In this document: positions 42,508 through 50,804 of the stretch, piece after piece
Layout of the letters: every line of letters begins with the position of its first letter
Position numbering within the stretch: position 1 is the stretch's first letter
DNA from: Paracoccaceae bacterium
Lineage (GTDB): Bacteria; Pseudomonadota; Alphaproteobacteria; Rhodobacterales; Rhodobacteraceae
Length of the DNA: 64,000 bases
NCBI GenBank assembly: GCA_019911965.1
Contig: JAIOJF010000029.1
Location: 62,001 to 126,000, forward strand
Reading direction: 5' to 3'
Notes under the pieces: generated by a model
What the model was told of the DNA's origin: nothing
Database searches by the model: none
The model's input: only the letters and a program-made list of their open reading frames with translations
Program-made: the position numbers and the translations under genes

Positions 42508-43490
42508 GCGCCGAGATGGATTTCGAACTGGCAACGCCCAAGGATGCATCCGAGGCCGTGGCGCTGATGCAGGCCAATCCCGGCGCGTGCTACATCGCCG
42601 GCGGCACCGATCTGGTGGCCAATCTCAGGCGCGGCATCGGCGCACCGCCCATGCTGATCGCGCTGGACGGCATTGCCGAGATGCAAACGATTGCCGAGGA
42701 TGGCACGCATCTGGTGATAGGCGCGTCGGTCACGCTGGCGCGGCTCATGGCCGAGGGCCTGCCGAAGCGGTTTGCCGCGATGTCGGCACTGGCGGAAGTA
42801 GCCGGACCGGGCCTGCGCGAGGCGGCCACCATCGGCGGAAATCTGTGTTTGGATACCAGGTGCATTTTTTACAACCAGAGCAAATGGTGGCGCAAAGCCA
42901 ATGGCTATTGCCTGAAGCTGGACGGCGACACCTGCCATGTCGCGCCCAAGGGCAAGCGCTGCCATGCCGCCTTCAGCGGCGATGTCGCCCCGGCCTTGCT
43001 GGTTCTGGGGGCAGAGGTTCAGGTCGTCGGCAGCGGCGGCGCGCGCTGGATGCCGCTCAGCGATCTTTACCGCGAGGACGGGCTTGACCACCTGACGCTT
43101 GGTGCAGGCGAATTGCTGGTGGCGGTGCGCATTCCCCTTGCCGCCGCTGCGCTGCACTCGGGTTATGCCAAGTCGCGGCTGCGCAAGGCGGTGGATTTCC
43201 CGCTGGCGGGCGTGGCGGTGGCGCTGGATTGCAAGGACGGGCGGATCGCCGATCTTCGCGTTGCTGTCACCGGCACCAATCCCCGCCCGATCTTGTTCGA
43301 TCACTTCCCGGACGCCATCGGACAGGAACCGACCGGGGCCGTGCTGGACGCGATCACCAGGGAAATCGGCAAGGACATCACGCCGATGCGGACCACCAAC
43401 ATGCCGGGCATGTATCGCCGCCAGATGGCCGGCGTGCTGGTGAAACGCCTGATCACCAGGCTCTGCGCGGGGCAGGGGGCAAAAGGCTGA
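42504..43490 (+). CDS. FAD subunit with extra 4Fe-4S insert (4-hydroxybenzoyl-CoA reductase beta-like)
   Basis: FAD-binding subunit of 328 residues with [13 protein letters not shown] (FAD loop) and [13 protein letters not shown]. The insert after residue 119 supplies Cys120, Cys136, Cys144 and Cys153, with spacings 16, 8 and 9. As I recall, the 4Fe-4S cluster of Thauera aromatica HcrB is held by Cys122, 138, 146 and 155, the same spacings. That insert is peculiar to 4-hydroxybenzoyl-CoA reductases and absent from xanthine and CO dehydrogenases. ATG 42504 overlaps the large-subunit stop. Confidence 0.9.
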   Translation: MSAEMDFELATPKDASEAVALMQANPGACYIAGGTDLVANLRRGIGAPPMLIALDGIAEMQTIAEDGTHLVIGASVTLARLMAEGLPKRFAAMSALAEVAGPGLREAATIGGNLCLDTRCIFYNQSKWWRKANGYCLKLDGDTCHVAPKGKRCHAAFSGDVAPALLVLGAEVQVVGSGGARWMPLSDLYREDGLDHLTLGAGELLVAVRIPLAAAALHSGYAKSRLRKAVDFPLAGVAVALDCKDGRIADLRVAVTGTNPRPILFDHFPDAIGQEPTGAVLDAITREIGKDITPMRTTNMPGMYRRQMAGVLVKRLITRLCAGQGAKG

Positions 43491-43626
43491 AGCCGCGACA
43501 TCTCGCCAAGGCGGAATTTCCGGCGCAACATGGCAGTTTGCCGCCAGCGGCGTGAAACCAGCCCTTGCGCCGGGGCACAATTGACGGGTCGGGGCAGGAT
43601 CCGGCCCCTGCATACGGGGAGAACAG

Positions 43627-45312
43627 ATGCATCGCCGAACAAGGCCACCGGCACCGCCGCCTCCTGGCGTGATCCTGAAGCAGTCGCGGATTGACCACGA
43701 GACCCGGAGCGGCAACTGGCCCAACCGGGTGATCACCGATTATTTGTCCGACATGTCCGCCTCCGATCCCGACGCCACCGCGCTGATCGCCTATCGGACG
43801 GATACCGATACGGTCACCACGCTCAGCTATGGCGAACTGGACCGCCGGGCCACCTGCATCGCGGGCAACCTGTCGGCCTATGGCATTGGCCGGGGCGATG
43901 TGGTGTCGTTCCAGCTTCCGAACTGGTGGCAATTCGTGGCCATCCACCTGGCCTGCGTGCGGATCGGGGCGATCTCCAATCCGCTGATGCCGATCTTTCG
44001 CGCCCGCGAACTGGACTACATGATCGGATTTGCCGAATCCAAGGTGCTGATCGTACCCCGCGTGTTCCAGAAATTCGATTACGAGGCGCTGGCCAACCAG
44101 CTCAAGCAGACGATTTCGACGCTGGATCATGTCTTTGTCATCGACGGCGCGGGCGACAATGCGTTTGAATCCGAACTGATGTGCAAGCCGCCCGTCTATC
44201 CGCCGATAGCCTCGCCCTTGTCGCCCAACGATGTGGTGCAGCTTTTGTACACATCCGGCACCACAGGCCAACCCAAAGGGGCGCTTCATACCTCGAACAC
44301 GCTGATCGCCTCGACACGGCAGATCGCCGAGCATCTGAAGCTGGGGCCAAACGATGTCGGCTTCATGCCGGCGCCGTTCGCGCATCAGATCGGGTTCTGT
44401 TTCGGCATGATGACCCCGATCTATATCGGTATCCCGCTGGTCATCATGGATATCTGGAATCCCGAAACCGCGATTGATCTGATCGAAAAATACCAGATCA
44501 CCTATACCTGTGCCTCGACGCCGTTCATGGTCGATCTGGCCAATGTGAAGGATGTGGAAACCCGCAAGCTCGACAAGTTCCGCTATTTCGCAACCGCCGG
44601 TGCCCCGATCATGGAACCGGTGGTGGAAAAGGTGACCGCCAAGCTGGGCGTAAGCCTGATTCCCGGCTGGGGCATGACCGAGGTATCGCATGTCACCTCG
44701 ACCAAGCCGATCTCCGCCCTGACCGAACCCCTGACCGACGGCGCGGCATTTCCCGGCAGCGAGGTGCGGGTTGTCGATGGCGCGGGCAAGGTGCTGCCTC
44801 CGGGCGAGGTCGGGCATCTGCATTGCCGGGGGGCCACGCTGTTTGTCGGCTATTACAAGAAGCCGGAGCTTTACGGCCTGGACAAGGACGGATGGTTCGA
44901 TACCGGCGATCTGGCCTTCATGGATGACAAGGGCAATATCCGCATTTCCGGGCGCGACAAGGACATCATCATCCGCGGCGGCGAGAATGTGCCCGTGCTG
45001 GAAGTTGAATCGCTGATCTGCAAGATGCCGGAAGTGGCGGATGTGGCGGTGGTGGCGATGCCGGATGAACGCCTGGGCGAACGCGGCTGCGCCTTTGTCA
45101 CGCTGAGCGACGGGGCCAGCCTCACATTCGAGCAGATGGTGGCCTTCCTGACCGCACAGAACCTGGCCAAGCAGTATTTTCCCGAACATCTGGAAATCCT
45201 GGAAATCATGCCGCGCACGCCCAGCGGCAAGATCCAGAAGTTCCAGCTTCGCACATGGGCGACGCAACTGGCCGAAAATGGCCGCATTCTGTGGGACCAG
45301 CCGAAAAGCTGA
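43627..45312 (+). CDS. AMP-forming acid:CoA ligase (possible AliA-like)
   Basis: Adenylating ligase of 561 residues. LLYTSGTTGQPKGAL, PGWGMTEVSHVT and WFDTGDLAFMDDKGNIRISG with DIIIRGGENV are the AMP-binding motifs. GGGGAGAACAG precedes the ATG. The N-terminal LSDMSASDPDATALIAYRT region and overall length fit cyclohexanecarboxylate/short aryl acid ligases. In the operon after the Hcr-like subunits, it probably makes the CoA ester that the reductase or the BadH-like route uses. A specific substrate cannot be set. Confidence 0.88.
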   Translation: MHRRTRPPAPPPPGVILKQSRIDHETRSGNWPNRVITDYLSDMSASDPDATALIAYRTDTDTVTTLSYGELDRRATCIAGNLSAYGIGRGDVVSFQLPNWWQFVAIHLACVRIGAISNPLMPIFRARELDYMIGFAESKVLIVPRVFQKFDYEALANQLKQTISTLDHVFVIDGAGDNAFESELMCKPPVYPPIASPLSPNDVVQLLYTSGTTGQPKGALHTSNTLIASTRQIAEHLKLGPNDVGFMPAPFAHQIGFCFGMMTPIYIGIPLVIMDIWNPETAIDLIEKYQITYTCASTPFMVDLANVKDVETRKLDKFRYFATAGAPIMEPVVEKVTAKLGVSLIPGWGMTEVSHVTSTKPISALTEPLTDGAAFPGSEVRVVDGAGKVLPPGEVGHLHCRGATLFVGYYKKPELYGLDKDGWFDTGDLAFMDDKGNIRISGRDKDIIIRGGENVPVLEVESLICKMPEVADVAVVAMPDERLGERGCAFVTLSDGASLTFEQMVAFLTAQNLAKQYFPEHLEILEIMPRTPSGKIQKFQLRTWATQLAENGRILWDQPKS

Positions 45313-45392
45313 GGGTAGAAGGGCCGCAGAAACGACATTTGCAACCGATTGCGCGGGGCCCGACAAGGCCCGGCCAGGCACAGGAACAAAAG

Positions 45393-46076
45393 ATGGCCCG
45401 ATCCGACGATGTGGAAAGCCATGTCACCAATCCCGATCTGATCGCCAAGAGGCGCGGCCAGATCGTCGATGCCGCCGTCAGCCTGTTTTCCAAGCAGGGC
45501 TATTCGCGCACCTCGGTGCAGCAGATTTCCAAACAGGCAGGCGTCAGTATCGGGCTGATCTACCAATATTTCGGCGACAAGGACGATATCCTGTTCCTGG
45601 CGCTGAAACTGGTGCTGGAAACCTACGAGCGCGATATCCCGCCACAGCTTGTCGGCAAGGAAAACCCGCTGGACCGGCTGGCCGCGGCCCTGCGGGCCTA
45701 TTGCACGGTGGTGGACAGCCTGCGCGAAGCAACCGTGCTGGCCTACCGCGCGACCCGTTCGCTGCCGCCGCACCGCCGCGTCTATATCGAGAACGCCGAG
45801 ACCCGCACCAACCAGGTTTTCCGCGATGTGCTGGAGGAATGCGTGCAGAAGGGCCTGATGAAAGCCCCGAATCTTGAATTGCTGACCTACCAGTTCGTGC
45901 ATTTCGCCCATGCCTGGGCGCTGAAACGCTGGGCCTTCAGCGGGCGCTACGATCTGGATACCTATATCGCCGAGGGCACCCGTTTGCTGATCGAACCGTT
46001 CCTGACACCGGCAGGTGCCGAGCAATGGGCGCAGCACCGGCAGGAATACAACATGCTGTCCGCAGGGGCGTCCTAG
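45393..46076 (+). CDS. TetR/AcrR-family transcriptional regulator
   Basis: Repressor of 227 residues with the TetR_N helix-turn-helix (IVDAAVSLFSKQGYSRTS, then VQQISKQAGVSIGLIYQYFGDK) and a helical effector domain similar to TetR_C33-type regulators. AGGAACAAAAG precedes ATG 45393. It lies inside the catabolic operon, between ligase and hydratase genes, so it would be induced with its targets; the paired 16-bp operators at 39580 and 39668 are its likely sites. Confidence 0.9.
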   Translation: MARSDDVESHVTNPDLIAKRRGQIVDAAVSLFSKQGYSRTSVQQISKQAGVSIGLIYQYFGDKDDILFLALKLVLETYERDIPPQLVGKENPLDRLAAALRAYCTVVDSLREATVLAYRATRSLPPHRRVYIENAETRTNQVFRDVLEECVQKGLMKAPNLELLTYQFVHFAHAWALKRWAFSGRYDLDTYIAEGTRLLIEPFLTPAGAEQWAQHRQEYNMLSAGAS

Positions 46077-46111
46077 GCCGCCCGCACAACGCCGCTCAGG
46101 AGGTCAAGACC

Positions 46112-46870
46112 ATGATATCACTCGAAATCGCGGATTGCATCGCAACCATCACGCTGTGCCGCCCGCCGGTGAATGCCATCAACGAGGAATGGCTGGACCA
46201 GATGAACGCGGCGATCGACACGATTGCGGCAAACCCGGCGGTCAGTGTTGTCATCGTCGCCAGCAGCGAGCGCACCTTCTGCGCCGGTGCCGATCTGCGG
46301 CTGATGGCCAGCCGTTTCGACAGCGACAAGGGCCGCGATATGATGATCGCCTTCGTACGGCGCATCCAGCAAACCTACGAGCGGCTGGAAAATCTTGGGG
46401 CTGTTTCGATTGCCATGATCAATGGTGCCGCGATGGGCGGCGGGTTTGAACTGGCGCTGGCCTGCGATCTGCGGGTGATTTCGGAAACCGCCAGGGTCGG
46501 GCTGCCCGAGGCGAGGCTCGGGCTGTTGCCCGGTGCCGGCGGCACCCAGCGCATGACGCTGAAATGCGGCGACGATGTTGCCCGCCGCCTGATCCTGGGG
46601 GCCGAGATCGTGGATGGAAAAACCGCCCGCGACCTCAGGATTGCGCATTGGTGCGTGCCCGCCGGCGAGATAGCGGCCTTCACGCATGACCTGGCGGCGC
46701 GGGTCGCCACCTCCAGCAGCGCCGCCCTGGCCGAATGCAAGCAATGCATCGCGGCTGCCGGACATGCCGATGAAGACGGCTATGAGCGCGAATTGACCGG
46801 CACCCGTGCCTTGCTGGAAACCGGGCAGACGCAAAAGCGGGTCAGGGATTTTCTCGGCGCAACACGGTAA
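46112..46870 (+). CDS. enoyl-CoA hydratase (possible BadK-like)
   Basis: Crotonase of 252 residues with TFCAGADLRLM, AAMGGGFELALACDLR and VGLPEARLGLLPGAGGTQRM, so both oxyanion strands and catalytic glutamates look complete. A strong AGGAGG (46098-46103) is 8 bases before ATG 46112; the frame is open upstream but lacks a ribosome site. Last gene of the rightward operon. In context it could hydrate a cyclic enoyl-CoA before the BadH-like oxidation step. Confidence 0.9.
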   Translation: MISLEIADCIATITLCRPPVNAINEEWLDQMNAAIDTIAANPAVSVVIVASSERTFCAGADLRLMASRFDSDKGRDMMIAFVRRIQQTYERLENLGAVSIAMINGAAMGGGFELALACDLRVISETARVGLPEARLGLLPGAGGTQRMTLKCGDDVARRLILGAEIVDGKTARDLRIAHWCVPAGEIAAFTHDLAARVATSSSAALAECKQCIAAAGHADEDGYERELTGTRALLETGQTQKRVRDFLGATR

Positions 46871-47138
46871 CAAAAGGGAACCGTTCCTCCGGCGGAACAG
46901 GACAAGTCCCGCCATCCGGGCAATACAGCCGCAATTGCTGCCTGCCGACACCCTGACCGTCAGGATTGCCAGGCACCGAATCCCCGGATGCTTGCCGGCA
47001 ACCGGCAACCGACCAGTCCGGTCGTGGCCGGGAACAGCTTCGATTTACCCGCCGGATGCACCGCAACCAGTGGCGAAGCGTCGCAGCCATTGAAATCCGG
47101 TCTGGTTCCGACCGAGGCATCGCACAGGCCACAATATC
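46871..47138. other. gene-less stretch upstream of the FNR-type promoter
   Basis: No supported gene. GTTCC-TCCGGC-GGAAC (46883-46898) just after the hydratase stop is a possible weak terminator. The rest up to the FNR box contains GC-rich sequence with no feature I can name; together with the leader (47179-47381) the gap between genes is 511 bases. Confidence 0.5.
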
Positions 47139-47178
47139 TTGACATAAGTCAAGGTTGGCAGCCTTTTCGCCACATAAT
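47139..47178 (+). promoter_or_regulatory. FNR-family class II promoter of the heme-copper reductase operon
   Basis: TTGAC-ATAA-GTCAA (47139-47152) has perfect 5-bp arms of the FNR/DNR/NNR type. CATAAT (47173-47178) fits a -10 in five of six bases. The implied start near 47186 is about 40 bases from the box centre, the spacing of FNR-activated class II promoters. The leader to the first gene would be about 195 bases. Whether FnrL or a nitric-oxide-responsive Dnr/Nnr protein binds cannot be read from the site. Confidence 0.75.
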
Positions 47179-47381
47179 AGTCGGTTTTCAAGGAAGGCGG
47201 AAAGGTTCTGCGCAGGTCCGGTTACTCTTGCAAAATCACGGTTTTGTGTTGCAGAATGATCGGACAGGAGAACACACAGCTTTTTGATCGATGTCGATGC
47301 GCTGCATTGTTCCTGGACGGGGCCGTGAAAACGGGCCTAACGGGAGATGCGGCGTTCAGACCCAAAAGAGAGAATGCGCAA

Positions 47382-47564
47382 ATGTCACCATCTGACAAGA
47401 AATCCAAGAAACCCGAAGCGAACTACCAGGACGGGCCGATTCCCCCGATGCAGCGGGTTCTCGACAATCCGTTCCTTCTGCTGTTCCTGGGCGTCACCGT
47501 CCCGACGGTTCTCTATCTCATCTGGGGCGTCATGGAAGTGGCCTCTGTTCCTATCGCGAACTAA
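47382..47564 (+). CDS. small single-helix membrane protein
   Basis: A 60-residue protein: a polar Lys-rich N-terminus (MSPSDKKSKKPEANYQDG) and one hydrophobic helix (FLLLFLGVTVPTVLYLIWGVM). It precedes the CuA subunit gene by 30 bases in the same operon and may be an accessory subunit like the small helices of other heme-copper reductases. The frame is open upstream to 47244, but no better start is seen. I do not recognise a family. Confidence 0.7.
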   Translation: MSPSDKKSKKPEANYQDGPIPPMQRVLDNPFLLLFLGVTVPTVLYLIWGVMEVASVPIAN

Positions 47565-47594
47565 CCCAGTAAGCCAAGAAAGCGAGGTTACAAC

Positions 47595-48149
47595 ATGGCG
47601 ATTACCCCCCCGTCAAACCGGCTCTGGTACAAAGAGCCAATCCAGGCGATCGAGCTTGGATGGATCATCCTGGCCTTCCTTTGGGGCCTTTTCATGTTCT
47701 TCTTCATGATTGCCTGGCACTTCATCGGCGATCAGAACCTTTCGACCGAGACCTACCGGGTGACCACGGACGCCTATGAAGCACGGGTCGAAGCCTTTGC
47801 CGAGGAATTCCAGAAAAAGGACGCCGAGGGCAATCTGGTTGAAGAAGAAGGCGTTCCCGTCGTCGCTCCGCCGGAAGGTGGAGATGTCTACATCCTGGCC
47901 CGCCTCTGGGAGTTCTGGCCGGTTGTTGAACTGAAAAAGGGCGTGGCTTACCGGATTCACCTGTCTTCGGTGGATTGGCAGCACGGTTTCTCGCTACAAC
48001 CGACGAACATCAACCTTTCGGTTCACCCGGGCTACGAGCACGTCTTTACCCTGACGCCCACCGAATCCGGGCCGTTCGGGATCGTCTGCAATGAATTCTG
48101 CGGGATCGGACATCACTCGATGACCGGTCGTATCCGTGTGGTGGAATAG
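47595..48149 (+). CDS. CuA-containing subunit II of a heme-copper reductase (NorS/CoxB-like)
   Basis: Periplasm-facing electron-entry subunit of 184 residues with a single N-terminal membrane helix (residues ~20-44), unlike the two-helix aa3 subunit II. The cupredoxin domain has the full CuA set: His130 (DWQHGF), Cys165, Glu167, Cys169, His173 and Met176 (IVCNEFCGIGHHSM). Electrons would come from a cytochrome c or cupredoxin. It directly precedes subunit I. SenC/SCO for CuA assembly is encoded downstream. Confidence 0.9.
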   Translation: MAITPPSNRLWYKEPIQAIELGWIILAFLWGLFMFFFMIAWHFIGDQNLSTETYRVTTDAYEARVEAFAEEFQKKDAEGNLVEEEGVPVVAPPEGGDVYILARLWEFWPVVELKKGVAYRIHLSSVDWQHGFSLQPTNINLSVHPGYEHVFTLTPTESGPFGIVCNEFCGIGHHSMTGRIRVVE

Positions 48150-48162
48150 GAGTATTTGGGCA

Positions 48163-49893
48163 ATGACAACCATCGACACCGGCGCAGTTCCCGTTTCGGG
48201 TTCAAACGCCAGATACCGCACCTGCAAGTTTACGGGGTTGCGGATCGAATCAAACGCGGAAACGCTTATCAAGGCTAACGCGGTCGCGGCCGTCGTTTTC
48301 CTCATGCTCGGCGGCCTGATGGGCCTCGGGGTGGCGCTGACGCGCTGGCCCGCGGTTCAGTTGCTGCCGGCGGACTGGTTCTACCTGACGCTGACCGGTC
48401 ACGGCGCCAACGTGCTGTTGTTCTGGATCCTGTTCTTCGAGATCGCGATCCTCTACTTCGCCTCTGCCGTCATTCTTGGCGCACGGCTGGCGGCACCGAA
48501 ACTCGCCTGGCTGGCCTTCATCCTGATGCTGGGCGGCGCGCTGATGGCCAACTACGCGGTCCTGCGCGGCGACAGCACGGTGATGTTCACCTCCTACCCG
48601 CCGATGATGGCCACGCAATGGTTCTACCTGTCGCTGATCATATTCGCGGTCGGGGCCCTGCTTGCGGTGATCCTGTTCTTCGCAACGCTGGTCATCGCCA
48701 AGTCGGAAAAGACCTATAACGGCTCGGTTCCGCTGGTCACCTTCGGCGCCATCACGGCGGCGATCATCGCGGTGTTCACGCTGGCCTCCGGCGCGATCAT
48801 CCTGATCCCCACCTGGCTCTGGTCGCTTGGCCTGATCTCGGGCATCGACACGCTGATGTACAAGGTGATCTGGTGGGGCATGGGTCACTCCAGCCAGCAG
48901 ATCAACGTCTCGGCGCATGTGTCGATCTGGTATGCCATCGCTGCGATGGTGCTGGGTGCCAAGCCGCTGAGCGAAAAGGTCAGCCGGATGGCGTTCTTCA
49001 TGTACATCCTGTTCCTCCAGCTTGCTTCGGCGCACCACCTTCTGGCCGAGCCGGGCCTGAGCTCGACCTGGAAGATCGTCAACACCTCGTACATGATGTA
49101 TCTCGCGGTGCTTGGTTCGATGATCCACGGCCTGACGGTCCCCGGTGCAATCGAGGCGGCACAGCGCCGCAACGGTTTCAACCGCGGCTGGTTTGAATGG
49201 CTGACCAAGGCACCCTGGGGCAACCCGGCCTTCGCCGGCATGTTCATGTCGCTGGTGATGTTCGGCTTCATCGGCGGTATCTCGGGCGTCGTTCTCGGCA
49301 CCGAGCAGTTGAACGTCCTGATGCACAACACGATCTATGTCCCGGGCCACTTCCACGGCACCGTGGTGGCGGGCACGACGCTTGCCTTCATGGCGGGCAC
49401 CTACCTGATCGTGCCGCTGATCTTCCAGCGGGACATCATCTGGCCGACCATCGCCAAGTGGCAGCCCTATGTCTTCGGACTTGGTGCCGGCGGTATCTCG
49501 ATGTTCATGATGGGGGCAGGCACGCTTGGTGTCCCGCGCCGTAGCTGGGACATCTCGATGACGGACGCAACCCACGCCTATGAATTCCCGGCAGCAGCCT
49601 ATCTTATGCTGGGTCTGAACGGCGTGTCGGCGATCATGGCCGCCATCGGCGGGGTGATGTTCATCCTGGTCGTGGTGTTCTCGATCCTGGCCGGACCGAA
49701 GCTGAGCGTGGCCGGTGCCAAGCTGCACTTCCCGCTGCATGACAAGGGCCGCGAGGCAGTGTCGGAATACGGCAGCGAAGAGCATCCCAAACTGCCGGGT
49801 ACCATCGTTCTGGTGACGTTGTTCTTTATCTGCTTCGTCCTCTACTACTTCGTCAACTGGAAGTACCTGTCAGAGCTATGGCTGTTCAACTGA
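48163..49893 (+). CDS. heme-copper reductase catalytic subunit with Gln at the active-site Tyr position (NorY-like)
   Basis: Integral membrane subunit of 576 residues with about twelve helices. Ligands by alignment: His80 and His398 (low-spin heme; LTGHGANVL, GHFHGT), His396 (high-spin heme), His242, His291 and His292 (CuB; GMGHSSQQINV, SAHHLLAEPG). Oxygen reductases of the A and B families have Tyr four residues after the first CuB His (GHPEVY); here that position is Gln246. No Tyr occupies the cbb3-type helix VII position either. The covalent His-Tyr needed for O2 cleavage is therefore missing, as in nitric oxide reductases of the NorSY/eNOR kind. ATG 48163 has AGGAG upstream. Automatic annotation would call it cytochrome oxidase subunit I. 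Confidence 0.88.
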   Translation: MTTIDTGAVPVSGSNARYRTCKFTGLRIESNAETLIKANAVAAVVFLMLGGLMGLGVALTRWPAVQLLPADWFYLTLTGHGANVLLFWILFFEIAILYFASAVILGARLAAPKLAWLAFILMLGGALMANYAVLRGDSTVMFTSYPPMMATQWFYLSLIIFAVGALLAVILFFATLVIAKSEKTYNGSVPLVTFGAITAAIIAVFTLASGAIILIPTWLWSLGLISGIDTLMYKVIWWGMGHSSQQINVSAHVSIWYAIAAMVLGAKPLSEKVSRMAFFMYILFLQLASAHHLLAEPGLSSTWKIVNTSYMMYLAVLGSMIHGLTVPGAIEAAQRRNGFNRGWFEWLTKAPWGNPAFAGMFMSLVMFGFIGGISGVVLGTEQLNVLMHNTIYVPGHFHGTVVAGTTLAFMAGTYLIVPLIFQRDIIWPTIAKWQPYVFGLGAGGISMFMMGAGTLGVPRRSWDISMTDATHAYEFPAAAYLMLGLNGVSAIMAAIGGVMFILVVVFSILAGPKLSVAGAKLHFPLHDKGREAVSEYGSEEHPKLPGTIVLVTLFFICFVLYYFVNWKYLSELWLFN

Positions 49894-50804
49894 CCAATCT
49901 GCCCGAGGCACGGGCCTACAGCCTTGCCGAAGCGTTGGCGATGGCGGTTTCGATCCTCAAGTTGCGGATCGGCTCCTTCGTCGCCCTCGCCGGGCTGGTC
50001 GGAATACTGACCTCGGGCGGCACCATGAACTGGGTCGAGGTGGCGGTGTTTACACTCGCCATCCTCGGCGCTTCCGGTGCCGCCGGAGCCTATAACCACT
50101 ATTACGAGCGCCAGTCTGATCTGATGATGGCGCGCACCCGGCAGCGGCCTTTCGCCAGCGGCAAACTGAAAGCGGGGCCGATCTGGCCGATCAGCTTCCT
50201 GATGCTCCTGGCTGGATCGCTGTTCATGGGCTGGTCGGTCGGCGGCACGCTGGCGACCTTTCTGATATTCCTGGGCGCGGCAACCTATGCCGGCGTCTAT
50301 ACCGTCTGGTTGAAGCGCCGCAGCGTCTGGAACGTCGTCATCGGCGGTGCTGCCGGCAGTTTTGCCCTGCTGGCCGGGGCCGCCGCCGCCGCGCCGCAAT
50401 TCGGCCCGGCGATCGGGCCGGTGCCGATCCTGCTGGCCGCCGCCCTGTTCCTGTGGACGCCGCCGCATTTCTGGGCACTGGCCGCCGCCAAGGGCGAGGA
50501 TTACCGCCGCGCCCGCATTCCGATGCTGCCGGTGGTCACCGGGCACCGGGTCTGGGGCCCGGTCATCTTCATACATGTCGTCTTTCTGGTCATCCTGTCG
50601 CTGGCACCGCTCTATTACGGTCTGGGTGCGGTCTATGGCCTCTGTGCTGCCATTGGTGGCGGCTATTTCCTTGTTAAAAGCTGGCAATTGGCGCGTCGCG
50701 ACGATCGCAAGACCGCGATGGGGGCGTTCTTTGCCTCGCTGCTGCAATTTGCCCTTCTGGGGATCGGCGTGATGGCCGACCGGGCAGTTGCATGGGCCTT
50801 CTGA
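49878..50804 (+). CDS. protoheme IX farnesyltransferase (heme O synthase, UbiA family)
   Basis: Membrane prenyltransferase of 308 residues that farnesylates heme b to heme O. AYNHYYERQSDLMMARTRQRP matches the first prenyl-diphosphate motif region (NxxxDxxxD-like, slightly degenerate: usual RDIDAxMxRT) and WTPPHFWALAA is diagnostic for CyoE/CtaB. About nine helices. It overlaps the end of subunit I by 16 bases and the SenC gene start by 13, so expression is coupled. It implies that the catalytic subunit carries an O-type heme, or A-type if a heme A synthase exists elsewhere. Confidence 0.88.
   Translation: MAVQLTNLPEARAYSLAEALAMAVSILKLRIGSFVALAGLVGILTSGGTMNWVEVAVFTLAILGASGAAGAYNHYYERQSDLMMARTRQRPFASGKLKAGPIWPISFLMLLAGSLFMGWSVGGTLATFLIFLGAATYAGVYTVWLKRRSVWNVVIGGAAGSFALLAGAAAAAPQFGPAIGPVPILLAAALFLWTPPHFWALAAAKGEDYRRARIPMLPVVTGHRVWGPVIFIHVVFLVILSLAPLYYGLGAVYGLCAAIGGGYFLVKSWQLARRDDRKTAMGAFFASLLQFALLGIGVMADRAVAWAF

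Noticed and set aside
39713-43490. Xanthine dehydrogenase or CO dehydrogenase
   Set aside because: The FAD subunit has the four-cysteine insert of hydroxybenzoyl-CoA reductases, and neighbours act on CoA esters; no purine or cox accessory genes are seen.
36698-46870. Complete anaerobic benzoate (bad/bcr) cluster
   Set aside because: No benzoyl-CoA reductase subunits or ferredoxin are present in the window; only some downstream-type genes resemble it.
48163-49893. Ordinary cytochrome c oxidase subunit I
   Set aside because: Ligand histidines fit but the active-site Tyr is Gln and the GHPEVY motif is lost; operon context also differs from ctaCDE.
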